DNA of 64,000 nucleotides from Paenibacillus dendritiformis. GTDB taxonomy: Bacteria > Bacillota > Bacilli > Paenibacillales > Paenibacillaceae. Under the pieces are notes generated by a model. It searched no databases and was not told the origin of the DNA. It saw only the letters and a list, made by a program, of their open reading frames with translations. A program made the translations under genes and the position numbers. The stretch spans positions 2,181,501 to 2,245,500 of the forward strand of contig NZ_OX216966.1 of the NCBI RefSeq assembly GCF_945605565.1, given 5' to 3'. Shown here piece after piece: positions 9,601-16,988 of the stretch. Position 1 is the first letter of the stretch; every line of letters begins with the position of its first letter.

Positions 9601-9809
9601 TCGATTATCTCATCAAGGGGCGAGCGTTCGGGGGCAGCTATACGCTGCGGAACCCGGCCGGTTATCCCGAGCTCCGCGGCTTGATGACGTGGTCGATCAA
9701 TTGGGACCGCTTCAATCGATTCGGCTTCTCCAATCCGCATCGCGCTTATCTGGACCAGTTGAATGGATTGTCCTCCGGAAGAGGAGGGCCGAACGGAGGG
9801 GACTTTTGA
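6648..9809 (+). CDS. Secreted tandem-duplicated GH18 chitinase (ChiD-type, twice CBM5-FnIII-GH18)
   Basis: A 1053-aa exported enzyme. Residues 1-29 form a signal peptide (basic start, hydrophobic core, cleavage near VFAAP). Two full modules follow. Module 1: chitin-binding CBM5/12 (about 30-75, ending HTSLSGWEPPNAPALW), a Pro-Asp linker, fibronectin III (about 92-176) and a GH18 catalytic domain (about 186-515) with FDGLDIDLE, catalytic acid E300. Module 2: CBM5 (about 556-600), FnIII (about 612-700) and GH18 (about 708-1040) with FDGLDIDFE, catalytic acid E821. Each module has the order seen in Bacillus ChiD. The frame extends upstream to a TTG at 6612, but the ATG at 6648 begins the signal peptide and has AGGAGG at 6631-6636 (11-nt spacing, slightly long). 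Both active-site motifs are intact, so two working hydrolytic centres are likely. Confidence 0.93.
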   Translation: MRAANRKALVFLFVLALLCSVFPASVFAAPSWAPNTDYRAGDVVTYGGADYKCIQPHTSLSGWEPPNAPALWTPHAGPGPDPDPDPDTEPPTAPANLAVTGFTSTAVSLSWDAASDNVGVTGYEVYRNGTLAGTTAITSYTVTGLTPDTSYSFTVKAKDAAGNASAPSAAVTATTAPGGPGPNPAPGKLLIGYWHNFDNGSTALKLRDVSPQYDVIHVAFAETVGGDRSTLSFTPYNATVEEFRSDVAYLHSQGKKVLISIGGQNGSVELHSNQDVQNFVNSLASIIQTYGFDGLDIDLEGGSVSLGAGDTDYRHPTTPKIVNLIAAVRQLSDRVGPGFMLTMAPEIAYVQGGIVAYAGPWGAYLPVIHGLRDKLDFIHVQHYNAGGNEALDGRVYTQGTADFQVAMAEMLLRGFPIGRNPNNLFQPLREDQVAIGLPAVPSAAPSGGYTSGADIAKALRYIVKGTSYGGAYTLQQAGGYPNFRGVMTWSVNWDATSGYAFANQVRSAFNGLSSASGLAAGPEQAVRILSSPSAIAEASLSAVVKAPPAADGALAAAAWAPGVSYAADDLVSYQGKIYRCRQPHTSLAGWEPPNVPALWSYVSEGEEPEDNEPPSAPADLRLIGKTATSVSLAWSPATDNIGVTGYEVYRDQTLATTTSGTTANVTGLAPETAYSFAVKAKDAAGNVSPPSAALSVTTSAAGGPGPLPGKVLVGYWHNFVNGAGFLSLREVSANFDVIHVAFAEPADNSGNIEFTPYQYTDAAFKEDVAYLQSLGKKVTISIGGQNGHVELTTPAARDRFVQSMIAIIEKYGFDGLDIDFEGQSLYLNQGDTDLERPTTPAVIHLIEALRAIHDHFGSDFLLTMAPETFFVQVGYTNYGAGQWGGDRRAGAYLPVIHALRDIIAWVQVQHYNSGPVTGLDNRYYTMGSADFHVAMADMLVTGFPLAKDPNRVFPGLRPDQVVIGLPADSQAGNGYTGVAEVHKALDYLIKGRAFGGSYTLRNPAGYPELRGLMTWSINWDRFNRFGFSNPHRAYLDQLNGLSSGRGGPNGGDF

Positions 9810-9835
9810 CAGAAGGCGGCCGCATCGCATACAAT
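9806..9835 (+). promoter_or_regulatory. Strong SigA-type promoter for the ABC-F leader
   Basis: Consensus TTGACA (9806-9811), an 18-bp spacer and TACAAT (9830-9835). The -35 box overlaps the chitinase stop codon. Transcription would begin near 9842, giving a leader of about 420 nt before the ABC-F start. Confidence 0.7.
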
Positions 9836-9956
9836 GAAGATATGCCTGCCGCAGCGAGACGGGCGGGCAAAACATTCGAAGGAAAGGGAAAGGTACATCG
9901 CCGATGATTAATTAATCCGAACTGAAGCGAATCATTTTGACTATATCGATCTCAAA

Positions 9957-9977
9957 ATGTACGTTCAGAGAGGATAG
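9957..9977 (+). other. Candidate leader peptide MYVQRG
   Basis: ATG TAC GTT CAG AGA GGA TAG lies in the ABC-F leader and its stop codon is inside the antiterminator strand. No strong ribosome binding site precedes it, so translation is uncertain. If it is translated, a ribosome here would mask the strand at 9966-9979. Confidence 0.3.
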
Positions 9978-10236
9978 ATCTGCCTGCTGGCGGATTGTCA
10001 CCGGCTATGTCTTGACCGAAATTCAAGGATATGATTGCTGCTGCGCGCTTCGGCGCAGTGAGACCCTGCGCTGACACGCGCGGAGGACTGGCTGCCTAAG
10101 CGGTGCAGGCGCTGCAAGATGCAGGCGGCTTCGGCCGCTTGCGAAGAGACGCTGCCTCTGGGGCACGCGCCGTCTTGCGGCTTGCCGGCAGCATGGCCAG
10201 CGGCCAGACATCCTTGAGCATTGCCGTAACATCTAT

Positions 10237-10264
10237 CCTCTCTGGAATCCAGGGAGGTTTTTTT
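10237..10264 (+). terminator. Attenuator terminator abutting the ABC-F start codon
   Basis: A 9-bp stem (10237-10245 with 10249-10257, one G-T pair), a 3-nt loop and seven T (10258-10264), then ATG at 10265. The 3' arm carries the GGAGG ribosome binding site, so the hairpin would both stop transcription and hide the site. Confidence 0.8.
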
Positions 10265-11995
10265 ATGAATTCAATCAGACATACCGAAGGCAGGCAGATG
10301 CCGCCTGCCGGCAAGCTTGTATTAGAGGCGAGCGGCCTGGCCGCCGAGGCCGGAGACCGCCGCCTGTTCACGATTCCCGAGACGCTGCGCGTCTATTCCG
10401 GCGAACGGATCGGACTGATCGGGGCAAACGGCGCTGGCAAGACGACGCTGATCCGGATATTGGCCGGGCTGCTGGAGCCCGCGCAAGGGAGTGTGCGGCA
10501 AATGGCGTCCTGCGCCTTCGTGCCCCAGCTCGACGATATTCGTGATGAAGTCTCGGCCGAGGCAACGCTTAGCGGCGGAGAACGGACGAAGCAGCGGCTC
10601 GAACAGGCGCTGCAGGGCGGCGCCGAGCTGCTGCTGCTCGACGAGCCGACCAGCCATCTCGATATGGAGCAGATGAAGCGGATGGAAGACCGGCTGCTCG
10701 ATTTCTCACGGACGGGCACGCTGCTGCTTATCTCGCATGACCGGACGCTCCTGAACCGGGTCTGCACGAAAATATGGGAGATGGAGAACGGGACCCTCCA
10801 TATTTATGCCGGCGGCTACGACGATTACTGCGTAGAGAAGGAACGGCTGCGTACGGAGCGCCAGCGCGAGTATGACCAGTACATCGCGGAGCGGGACCGG
10901 CTGCAGGAGATGATCGTCCAGACGAGGGTCATGGCGCAGGGCGTCGGCACCCCGCGTCCGCGCAAAGGATTGACCAGCAAGGAGATTCGTTCTGCGCGGC
11001 CCCACTTCAACCGCAAGCAGGGAAAGATGGACAAACGGGTCAAGGCGATGGAGACGCGGCTGGAGAAGCTGCCGCAGGTGGAGCGCCCGTTCGAGCTTCC
11101 GCCCGTCGCCTTCGATGCGGAATGCCATCGGCCGCTCCGGAGCAAGAGCGCGCTTGAGGTCAAGGAGCTGCGGCTGTGCGCCGGGGAGCGGGAACTGGTG
11201 CGGGACGGCAGCTTCCGCATCCGTCCGCAGATGAAGGTGGCCTTGCTCGGGCCGAACGGATCGGGGAAAACGACGCTGCTGCGGCTGCTGAAGCAGAGAA
11301 GCGAAGCGCTGGACGGCGGGCCGGAAGAGGGCGCTTCATCCGCTATGATCCGGTTCGCGCCGAATGCGCGCGTCGCCTATTTCGATCAGAAGCTGTACTC
11401 GCTTGACCTGCAGGAGAGCGCCTTGGCGAATGTGCAGAAGTCAAGCGCCTACGACCAGACCGCCATTCGCACGGCGCTGGCCCGGCTGCGGCTCCGCCGG
11501 GACGAGGCGTTGAAGCCGGTCTGGCAGCTGAGCGGCGGAGAGAAGGTCAAGACGCAGCTCGTCAAGCTGTTCTTGAGCGAAGCCAATGTGCTGCTGCTGG
11601 ATGAGCCGACGAATTACCTCGACATCGAGGCGCGCGAGGAGCTGGAGCGGGTGCTGGCCGCCTATCCGGGGACGCTACTGTTCGCGACCCATGACCGTAT
11701 GCTGCTGGAACGGACGGCCACGCATGTCCTCCGCTTCAGCGGACAGTCGCTGGAGCTGCTGCCGATCGAGATGCTGCATGCCGAGAAGAAGTCGCCGCAA
11801 CAGCCAGAGCCGCAAGCCGAAGGCTCCGCCCGAGAGGAAGCGGCCTGGACGGAGGAGCAGCGGATGATGGTCGAGCTGGAATGGTCCGAGCTGCTGTCCC
11901 GGCTGTCCCAGCCGGTTCGCCAGGACGAGGCCGAGAAGGAGCGGCTGGAGCGGCGTTATGCCGAATTGCTGGAGCTGCGCCGGGCGATGCGATGA
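10265..11995 (+). CDS. ABC-F ribosome-protection protein (VmlR/Msr/Vga-like)
   Basis: A 576-aa soluble protein with two ABC ATPase domains and no membrane segment. Domain 1: Walker A GANGAGKTT, signature LSGGERTKQ, Walker B LLLLDEPTSHLD, switch ISHDR. Domain 2: GPNGSGKTT, LSGGEKVKT, LLLDEPTNYLD, ATHDR. Between them lies a long charged linker (about residues 190-290) that in antibiotic-resistance ABC-F proteins reaches the ribosomal peptidyl-transferase centre and dislodges drugs. The first ATPase domain is short between Walker A and the signature, as in VmlR. The frame opens at 10103, but ATG 10265 with AGGGAGGT is the credible start and the upstream part is leader. Likely phenotype: tolerance to lincosamides, streptogramins A, pleuromutilins or macrolides. 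This is family knowledge, not seen here. Confidence 0.88.
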   Translation: MNSIRHTEGRQMPPAGKLVLEASGLAAEAGDRRLFTIPETLRVYSGERIGLIGANGAGKTTLIRILAGLLEPAQGSVRQMASCAFVPQLDDIRDEVSAEATLSGGERTKQRLEQALQGGAELLLLDEPTSHLDMEQMKRMEDRLLDFSRTGTLLLISHDRTLLNRVCTKIWEMENGTLHIYAGGYDDYCVEKERLRTERQREYDQYIAERDRLQEMIVQTRVMAQGVGTPRPRKGLTSKEIRSARPHFNRKQGKMDKRVKAMETRLEKLPQVERPFELPPVAFDAECHRPLRSKSALEVKELRLCAGERELVRDGSFRIRPQMKVALLGPNGSGKTTLLRLLKQRSEALDGGPEEGASSAMIRFAPNARVAYFDQKLYSLDLQESALANVQKSSAYDQTAIRTALARLRLRRDEALKPVWQLSGGEKVKTQLVKLFLSEANVLLLDEPTNYLDIEAREELERVLAAYPGTLLFATHDRMLLERTATHVLRFSGQSLELLPIEMLHAEKKSPQQPEPQAEGSAREEAAWTEEQRMMVELEWSELLSRLSQPVRQDEAEKERLERRYAELLELRRAMR

Positions 11996-12155
11996 GCGGG
12001 AGATCCGAACCGGCTGCCGCGGCTGCGGCGGCCGGACTGGACTTGTGCACGGGGCATCCCCAATAGCGGAACACCGGATTTTTCCCCGGACGGTTCGTCT
12101 CAAGTATGTTACAATAGGTGAACGTGACGTGCACGGATGAAAAGGAGAGAGTGTC

Positions 12156-13667
12156 ATGCGAATGTCCAACATGCATCATTTTACAGAGCACCATCGGTAT
12201 GTGGCTTACCGGGAATTCAGCCTCAGCGAGCTGGATCGGAAGATGCTGTCCCACGTCTATCAGCCGATGGTCGGAGCATTCGCGATTGGGTTATATCATT
12301 TATTGTACCAGCATGCGCCTGCGGACCGTGTCGGCTACTCGGGCGTCGATGCGCAGCGCCGGCTGTTTCTGCTGCTTGGGCTGGAGCCAAGCGAGAAGGG
12401 ACGGACCTATTTCGTCGAACAGACCTCGAAGCTGGAGGCGGTCGGATTGCTGCAGACGTCGCGGATGCTGCTTCCGGACATGGAGGAGCATATGTACGAA
12501 TACGAGCTTCAGCCTCCGCTTTCGCCTCATGAATTTTTCCGGACACAGCATCTGACCCTGCTGCTGCGCGATTTCGTCGGCAAGTACGCCGTGCTGAATC
12601 TGAGGGAGCAATTCAGTACGGGCGAGCCGTTCGATGCGACGGTGAAGGAGGCGGATCGTGAAAATATTTCGATTCCGTTCTATGAACTGTTCCGCTTGAA
12701 TACGCAGGTGATCGACGTTGAGCTGGAGCAGGCGCTGGATGAAGTGGCGCCGAGCCGGGCAACCGTCCGCCCTCCGGCGGTGAGCGAGGAATCGGAGACG
12801 CCGGCCTTGAACTATGCCGACATTATTATCCGCTTCCCGAAGCAGTCGGTTAACCGCAGTTTCGTCGAACGGCTGCGCTATGACCAGGAAGGGATCGGCG
12901 TCATCAATTATGTCGTCCGCAAGTTCGGGCTCACGCTGCAGGAGACGGTCCGGCTTCTCGATGAAGACGGCATCTTTGCGCAGGACGGCCGCATCGTCAT
13001 CGATGAGCTGCAGCACCGGGCGCATCTGCACTTCCGTCAGAACAAGCGCCGCGGGGAATGGCAGGAGCGGGAGCAGCAGCGCATCGGCCATCTCGGGGAG
13101 GAATCCGCGGCCCCGCAAGAGGAGGTCGCGGTCGAGATGGAGTTCTATGTTGACGTGCCCCCCCAGTTCAGCGGCAAATGCGATATTCACCAATACAATA
13201 TGATGCTTCGCAATACGCCGTACACCCAGCTGCTGGAGCGGTTTTTCCCGGGCGCGGTGCCGGACTCTTTTCTGGATATGTTCACCAAGATGGATATCAA
13301 TTATAAGCTGCCGGATGAAGTCATTAACGTACTCATTCATTATTTGATGACCATGCTCGCACAGGGGGCTGAGCAGCGGTTGAACCGCAACTTCGTCGAA
13401 GCGATTGTGTCCAATATGCTGGTGAAGCAGGTCAACACTTACGAGCAAGCGGTAATGTATATCCGCCAGCAATCCCAGGTGCAGGAGGCGGGCGCGGCCC
13501 GTTCGGGCGGGAAGGCCGCTTCGCAGCGGACGCGCAGCCGCTACGGGAAATCGGCGAAGCCGGCGATTCCGATCGTGACCCGCTCGCAGGATGCCCCCTC
13601 CTCGCTGTCACAGGAGGAGATCGACGCCGCACGGGCGCTCGCCCGCAGATTGGACGGACAAGCCTAA
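12156..13667 (+). CDS. dnaB: Replication initiation and membrane attachment protein DnaB
   Basis: A 503-aa protein of the Firmicute DnaB family (not the helicase), which with DnaD and DnaI loads the replicative helicase at oriC and at restarting forks. The N-terminal part (HHRYVAYREFSLSELDRKMLSHVYQPMVGA) is the dimerising winged-helix domain. The C-terminal region around residues 350-440 (YTQLLERFFPGAVPDSFLDMF ... LPDEVINVLIHYLM) is the DnaB/DnaD DDBH2 helical domain that binds DNA. A basic Ser/Arg-rich tail follows. ATG 12156 has GGAGAG about ten bases upstream. It is followed by dnaI after 70 bp, the usual operon order. Confidence 0.9.
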   Translation: MRMSNMHHFTEHHRYVAYREFSLSELDRKMLSHVYQPMVGAFAIGLYHLLYQHAPADRVGYSGVDAQRRLFLLLGLEPSEKGRTYFVEQTSKLEAVGLLQTSRMLLPDMEEHMYEYELQPPLSPHEFFRTQHLTLLLRDFVGKYAVLNLREQFSTGEPFDATVKEADRENISIPFYELFRLNTQVIDVELEQALDEVAPSRATVRPPAVSEESETPALNYADIIIRFPKQSVNRSFVERLRYDQEGIGVINYVVRKFGLTLQETVRLLDEDGIFAQDGRIVIDELQHRAHLHFRQNKRRGEWQEREQQRIGHLGEESAAPQEEVAVEMEFYVDVPPQFSGKCDIHQYNMMLRNTPYTQLLERFFPGAVPDSFLDMFTKMDINYKLPDEVINVLIHYLMTMLAQGAEQRLNRNFVEAIVSNMLVKQVNTYEQAVMYIRQQSQVQEAGAARSGGKAASQRTRSRYGKSAKPAIPIVTRSQDAPSSLSQEEIDAARALARRLDGQA

Positions 13668-13737
13668 GGCCGGCAGGCATGCTTGCAGGCTTCCCACACG
13701 ATGAATATCGAAGACAGAAGATAAGGAGGGCTCCCGC

Positions 13738-14694
13738 ATGGAATCGATAGGCGAACTGTTGAAGCAGCTGCCGCTTGGCAGCCGGCGCGCGCAAGCGGAG
13801 CAGAAGATGGCCGAGCTGATGAACCATCCGCTCGTCGCCGAATTCCGCAGCTCCCACCCCGAGCTGGACGAGCGCAGCCTTCGCATGAATATGAACAAAT
13901 TGTACCAGTACGTGAAGGAGGCGGGGCATTGCAGCCAATGCCCGGGCCTGGAGCAGTGCCCGAACGATTTCCACGGGCATTACACCCGGCTGAGCGCGGA
14001 GGAGGTCAACGGTCAGGCGTTCATTTATGACCGCAAGGTCCCGTGCCAGAAGTGGCTTGCACATGAGCGCCAGCAGTCGATCCATAACCGCGTCCGTTCC
14101 TTTTATGTGGATGAGACGGCTCTCAAGCAGGGATATTCCGCCCGGGAGATGCTGGAGATCGACATGGAGCGTGTGCCTGCGGTCAAAAAGGTGATGGAAT
14201 ATGTGATGCAGGCGAAGGAATCCGGGCTGACGCCGCATGGATTGTACCTGGTCGGACCGTTCGGGACCGGGAAGACCTTCCTGATGAGCTATGTGCTGTA
14301 CGAGCTGGCCCGCGCCGGATATACCGGGGTCATCGTCTACATGCCGGAATTCGTCGAGGAGCTCAAATCGATGTTCCAGGAGCCGCAGAAGCTGCGGGAG
14401 ACGATCGAGCTGATGAAGGAGACCGACCTGCTCGTATTTGACGATATCGGAGCGGAGAACATGTCGGCCTGGGTGCGCGATCATGTGCTCGGCTCGATTT
14501 TGAACTACCGGATGAACCGGAAGCCGACCTTCTATACGTCGAATTATGACACCAACTCGCTGCTGAAGCATTTCAGCTACACGCGCGACGGGGAAGATAT
14601 TTATAAGGCGGAGCGCCTGATGGACCGGATTAAGCCGTTTACGGACATCGTCCATGTGAATGGGCGCAACAAACGGGGAATGGAAGACACGTGA
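13738..14694 (+). CDS. dnaI: Primosomal helicase loader DnaI
   Basis: A 318-aa AAA+ ATPase that loads the replicative helicase. The N-terminal part has a cysteine/histidine cluster (CSQCPGLEQC ... FHGHY) for zinc, which contacts the helicase. The C-terminal domain has Walker A GPFGTGKT (about residue 177) and Walker B LLVFDDIGAE. ATG 13738 follows AAGGAGG. It is co-oriented with dnaB and its stop codon lies in the stem of a terminator, so the two genes form a unit. Confidence 0.93.
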   Translation: MESIGELLKQLPLGSRRAQAEQKMAELMNHPLVAEFRSSHPELDERSLRMNMNKLYQYVKEAGHCSQCPGLEQCPNDFHGHYTRLSAEEVNGQAFIYDRKVPCQKWLAHERQQSIHNRVRSFYVDETALKQGYSAREMLEIDMERVPAVKKVMEYVMQAKESGLTPHGLYLVGPFGTGKTFLMSYVLYELARAGYTGVIVYMPEFVEELKSMFQEPQKLRETIELMKETDLLVFDDIGAENMSAWVRDHVLGSILNYRMNRKPTFYTSNYDTNSLLKHFSYTRDGEDIYKAERLMDRIKPFTDIVHVNGRNKRGMEDT

Positions 14695-14711
14695 TGAGCG
14701 TGTCTTTTTTT
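14685..14711 (+). terminator. Terminator overlapping the dnaI stop codon
   Basis: A 7-bp stem (14685-14691 with 14699-14705), a loop holding the dnaI TGA, and seven T. Confidence 0.75.
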
Positions 14712-14719
14712 ATGCTGCG

Positions 14720-14749
14720 TTGACAGGATGAGCAAGACGAAATTATAAT
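14720..14749 (+). promoter_or_regulatory. Consensus promoter of marR
   Basis: TTGACA (14720-14725), an 18-bp spacer and TATAAT (14744-14749), both perfect consensus. The MarR-type operator starts inside the -10 box, which fits autorepression. Confidence 0.8.
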
Positions 14750-14764
14750 GGTCATAGCAACTAT
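14745..14764. promoter_or_regulatory. MarR operator O1
   Basis: A 20-bp sequence containing the dyad ATAG-CAA-CTAT (14754-14764). Its exact reverse complement recurs at 15255-15274, flanking the marR gene. It covers the -10 box and the likely transcription start of marR. Confidence 0.75.
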
Positions 14765-14790
14765 CGTCACATCAATAATGGAGGCCCGCT

Positions 14791-15216
14791 TTGGAATTAG
14801 AAAAATATATTGGCGTCATCGTGAGCCGTGCAGATTTGAAGTTGAGCAATTATTATCAAAAAGTAGTCAGCCCGTTCGGCATCACCGTCGATCAATGGGA
14901 GATTCTTGTCGTGCTGTGGGAGCAGGAGGGCATCACGCAAAAGGAGCTTGCCGAGCGCTTGTACAAGGATCAGACGAACATTGCGCGAATGTTGTTCAAG
15001 CTGGAGAAAAAGGGTTTTATCCATCGTGTCACCCATGAGACGGACAGAAGAGCTTTGCGCGTCTATTTAACCTCCAAAGGACGGGATATCAAGGACGAGA
15101 TTATGGAGCCTTCGATTGAAGCCTATAAAAAAACGATAGCCGGTTTAACTGAAGAGGAGGTAGACAACTTCAGACGGACGCTTGCGGTGATGTACAACAA
15201 TGTCAAGGATCTGTAG
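14791..15216 (+). CDS. MarR-family repressor
   Basis: A 141-aa winged-helix protein with the standard MarR order: dimerisation helix, recognition segment ITQKELAERLYKDQTNIARMLFKLEKKGFI and wing with HETDRRALRVYLT (the D-R pair is typical). It starts at TTG 14791, seven bases after GGAGG (14780-14784). It is followed by an MFS exporter in the same direction. Identical and related operator palindromes before both genes suggest that it represses itself and the exporter and is released by a toxic compound or phenolic ligand. The ligand is unknown. Confidence 0.9.
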   Translation: MELEKYIGVIVSRADLKLSNYYQKVVSPFGITVDQWEILVVLWEQEGITQKELAERLYKDQTNIARMLFKLEKKGFIHRVTHETDRRALRVYLTSKGRDIKDEIMEPSIEAYKKTIAGLTEEEVDNFRRTLAVMYNNVKDL

Positions 15217-15247
15217 CTTGCTTGTCTGGGCGAGGTCCTTCGTTTTA

Positions 15248-15277
15248 TGGACAAATAGTTGCTATGACCATTATCAT
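15248..15277 (+). promoter_or_regulatory. Promoter and MarR operator O2 before the MFS exporter
   Basis: The 20-bp operator at 15255-15274 is the exact reverse complement of O1. It lies within a plausible promoter, TGGACA (15248-15253), 18-bp spacer, TATCAT (15272-15277). Confidence 0.6.
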
Positions 15278-15352
15278 CACAACAAATAGATAGGCGGAGG
15301 TGAGGGCTGTTATTTTCAATTGAGCGGGAGATCCGATTATTTTTTTGGAAAA

Positions 15353-15372
15353 TTAATTGCTATAGCAATTAA
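15353..15372. promoter_or_regulatory. MarR operator O3, perfect 20-bp palindrome
   Basis: TTAATTGCTA/TAGCAATTAA is a perfect 20-bp palindrome sharing the TTGCTAT core with O1 and O2. It sits just before the ribosome binding site of the MFS exporter, where a bound repressor could act as a roadblock. Confidence 0.65.
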
Positions 15373-15385
15373 GGATGTGACAAGT

Positions 15386-16777
15386 ATGGTGGGTACACAG
15401 GTGGACACGGAATCGAAAAAGGCAGGGATCCTCGATGCTCCCTACCGGGCGTTAACCATCGGCATCGTTTTGATCGTTACGACGATGGCGTTTGAAGGGC
15501 TGGCCATCACGACCATTGCCCCCAAATTGGCGCAGCATTTAGAGGGCATCCATTTATATGGGTGGATATTCAGCGCCTTTCTGTTATCTCAAATTATCGG
15601 CACGATGATCATGGGGCAGCAGATTGACAGGAGGGGAGTCACTCGCTCCTTTATGGCGGCCATTATCATGTTTGTTATCGGCATTGCCGTCGCGGCATCA
15701 GCGGTCAATATGTATATGCTTATTGCCGGGAGAGCGCTTCAAGGCTTTGGCGCGGGCGCCAGCATCACTTGCGTGTATTACAGCATCACGCTGCGCTATC
15801 CTGATGCCCTGCGGACCAAAATCCTTGCGGCATTTTCCGGGGCCTATATCCTTCCTGCATTAATCGGTCCTTATCTGGCAGGAGTTATCGCCGAGCTCGC
15901 CTCGTGGAGATTTGTATTCTGGTTTGTGCTCCCTTTCGTTGTGCTGGCCGTGATTTTGACGATTCCCTCCTTTCGGCACATGCAGCAGACCGGGCGCACG
16001 TCATCGGGACAACGCCATCATAAAGAAATCTATGCCCTCATTTTGACGCTGGGCACGGGGCTGCTGCTGACCGGCTTAGGTTCTATATCCGAGTGGGGCG
16101 GCATCGCGTTGACGGTGGCGGGCATTATTCTGTTGGTGCATCCTTTGCGCAAGCTGCTCCCTTCCGGGTCCTTTCTTCTTCGCAAAGGCTTGCCTGCCAC
16201 CATTGTATCCAGAGGGTTCTATGTTGCCTGTTATGTCGCTACGGAGAGCTACGTTGTCTTGGCCTTGATCGAGGTGAAGGGTCTGTCTGCGGACATTGCC
16301 GGCTTAATTGTGGCTGCCGGAGCGTTGAGCTGGTCCACCGCGGCTTGGCTGCAATCCAAGCTTGACGAACGGGATGCCGGCAAGGGCAGGAAAAAGAGAG
16401 TGGTCACCGGGGTCGCCATGATGGTTAGCGGAGTGATGTGCGTAATGGCGGTAATCGGGCTGCCTGGCGGCATCATTGCCTTGGCGATTCTCTCCCAAAT
16501 ATGCACCGGATTCGGCATCGGGCTGGCCAACCCGACCACGGGAGCCATTGCGCTGCAGCATGCAGAGCCCGGCCAGGAAGGCGAGGTGTCGTCCCAGCTC
16601 CAATTCGTCGATGCGTTCGGGCCCGGATTAAGCGTAGGCATTGGCGGGGCGCTGATCGCCATCAGCGATTCGCTGCAATTGGGAATCTTTGCGGGCGTCA
16701 TGCTTGCCTTAACCGCCCAGTTGTTGTTCATCGTTATCAGCTTGGCCGCCGCCTGCCGCATTGCGGTCAAACGTTGA
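15386..16777 (+). CDS. MFS multidrug-type exporter
   Basis: A 463-aa membrane protein with 12-14 predicted helices. The loop MGQQIDRRGVTRSF after TM2 corresponds to MFS motif A, and GRALQGFGAGASI and GPYLAGVIAELASWRFVFWF are motifs of drug:H+ antiporters (antiporter motif C region). The frame opens at 15320 but the extra N-terminus is unlike the family. ATG 15386 is preceded by AAGGATG and gives a short cytoplasmic head before TM1. It is paired with the MarR repressor upstream through shared operators. Substrates cannot be read. Confidence 0.85.
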   Translation: MVGTQVDTESKKAGILDAPYRALTIGIVLIVTTMAFEGLAITTIAPKLAQHLEGIHLYGWIFSAFLLSQIIGTMIMGQQIDRRGVTRSFMAAIIMFVIGIAVAASAVNMYMLIAGRALQGFGAGASITCVYYSITLRYPDALRTKILAAFSGAYILPALIGPYLAGVIAELASWRFVFWFVLPFVVLAVILTIPSFRHMQQTGRTSSGQRHHKEIYALILTLGTGLLLTGLGSISEWGGIALTVAGIILLVHPLRKLLPSGSFLLRKGLPATIVSRGFYVACYVATESYVVLALIEVKGLSADIAGLIVAAGALSWSTAAWLQSKLDERDAGKGRKKRVVTGVAMMVSGVMCVMAVIGLPGGIIALAILSQICTGFGIGLANPTTGAIALQHAEPGQEGEVSSQLQFVDAFGPGLSVGIGGALIAISDSLQLGIFAGVMLALTAQLLFIVISLAAACRIAVKR

Positions 16778-16840
16778 AGCTAACCATTCGCCTTTGTCCG
16801 TTCGCATCGCGATGGATGCTGGAATGGCTTCGATAGCAGC

Positions 16841-16866
16841 AAAAAAAGCATGCATCGCTGCATGCT
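16841..16866 (-). terminator. Terminator for the 49-aa membrane-protein gene
   Basis: A perfect 8-bp stem (16847-16854 with 16859-16866) and 4-nt loop. On the minus strand it is followed by seven U. It may also mark the end of the MFS exporter on the plus strand, where the U-run is poor. Confidence 0.65.
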
Positions 16867-16988
16867 TTACCGGTATTGTTACTTGTGCAAGAACGGGTTG
16901 AACGGTTCGGACGCTTCCGCTTGACGCGGTTCCCGGCAGGCGGAACCAATCCGGACCTGCCCGCGGAACGACGTATGGCGATTGGATG

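Larger units (their letters stand above)
9842..10264 (+). promoter_or_regulatory. ABC-F leader with terminator/antiterminator switch
   Basis: The leader holds two mutually exclusive structures. The segment 9966-9979 (CAGAGAGGATAGAT) is perfectly complementary over 14 nt to 10231-10244, forming a long-range helix. The segment 10237-10257 forms an intrinsic terminator ending in seven T directly before the start codon. They share 10237-10244. A 6-codon reading frame (MYVQRG, 9957-9977) covers most of the upstream antiterminator strand. Several GC-rich hairpins lie between (for instance CTGCGC/GCGCAG near 10040). This is the layout of drug-responsive attenuators known for ABC-F resistance genes. 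The direction of the response cannot be told by eye. Confidence 0.7.

Noticed and set aside
9937..9965. TTGACT-N17-TACGTT as the ABC-F promoter
   Set aside because: It would start transcription inside the antiterminator strand, and its -10 box is poor. The upstream TTGACA-N18-TACAAT at 9806-9835 is much closer to consensus.
10031..10099. 22-codon frame in the ABC-F leader as a regulatory peptide
   Set aside because: Its AAGGA lies only about two bases before the ATG, and it falls in the GC-rich hairpin region between the pairing strands. Kept only as a weak alternative.
9810..10264. A T-box leader upstream of the ABC-F gene
   Set aside because: No T-box consensus (AGGGTGGNACCGCG-type) is present. 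The switch is explained by the antiterminator and terminator pair alone.
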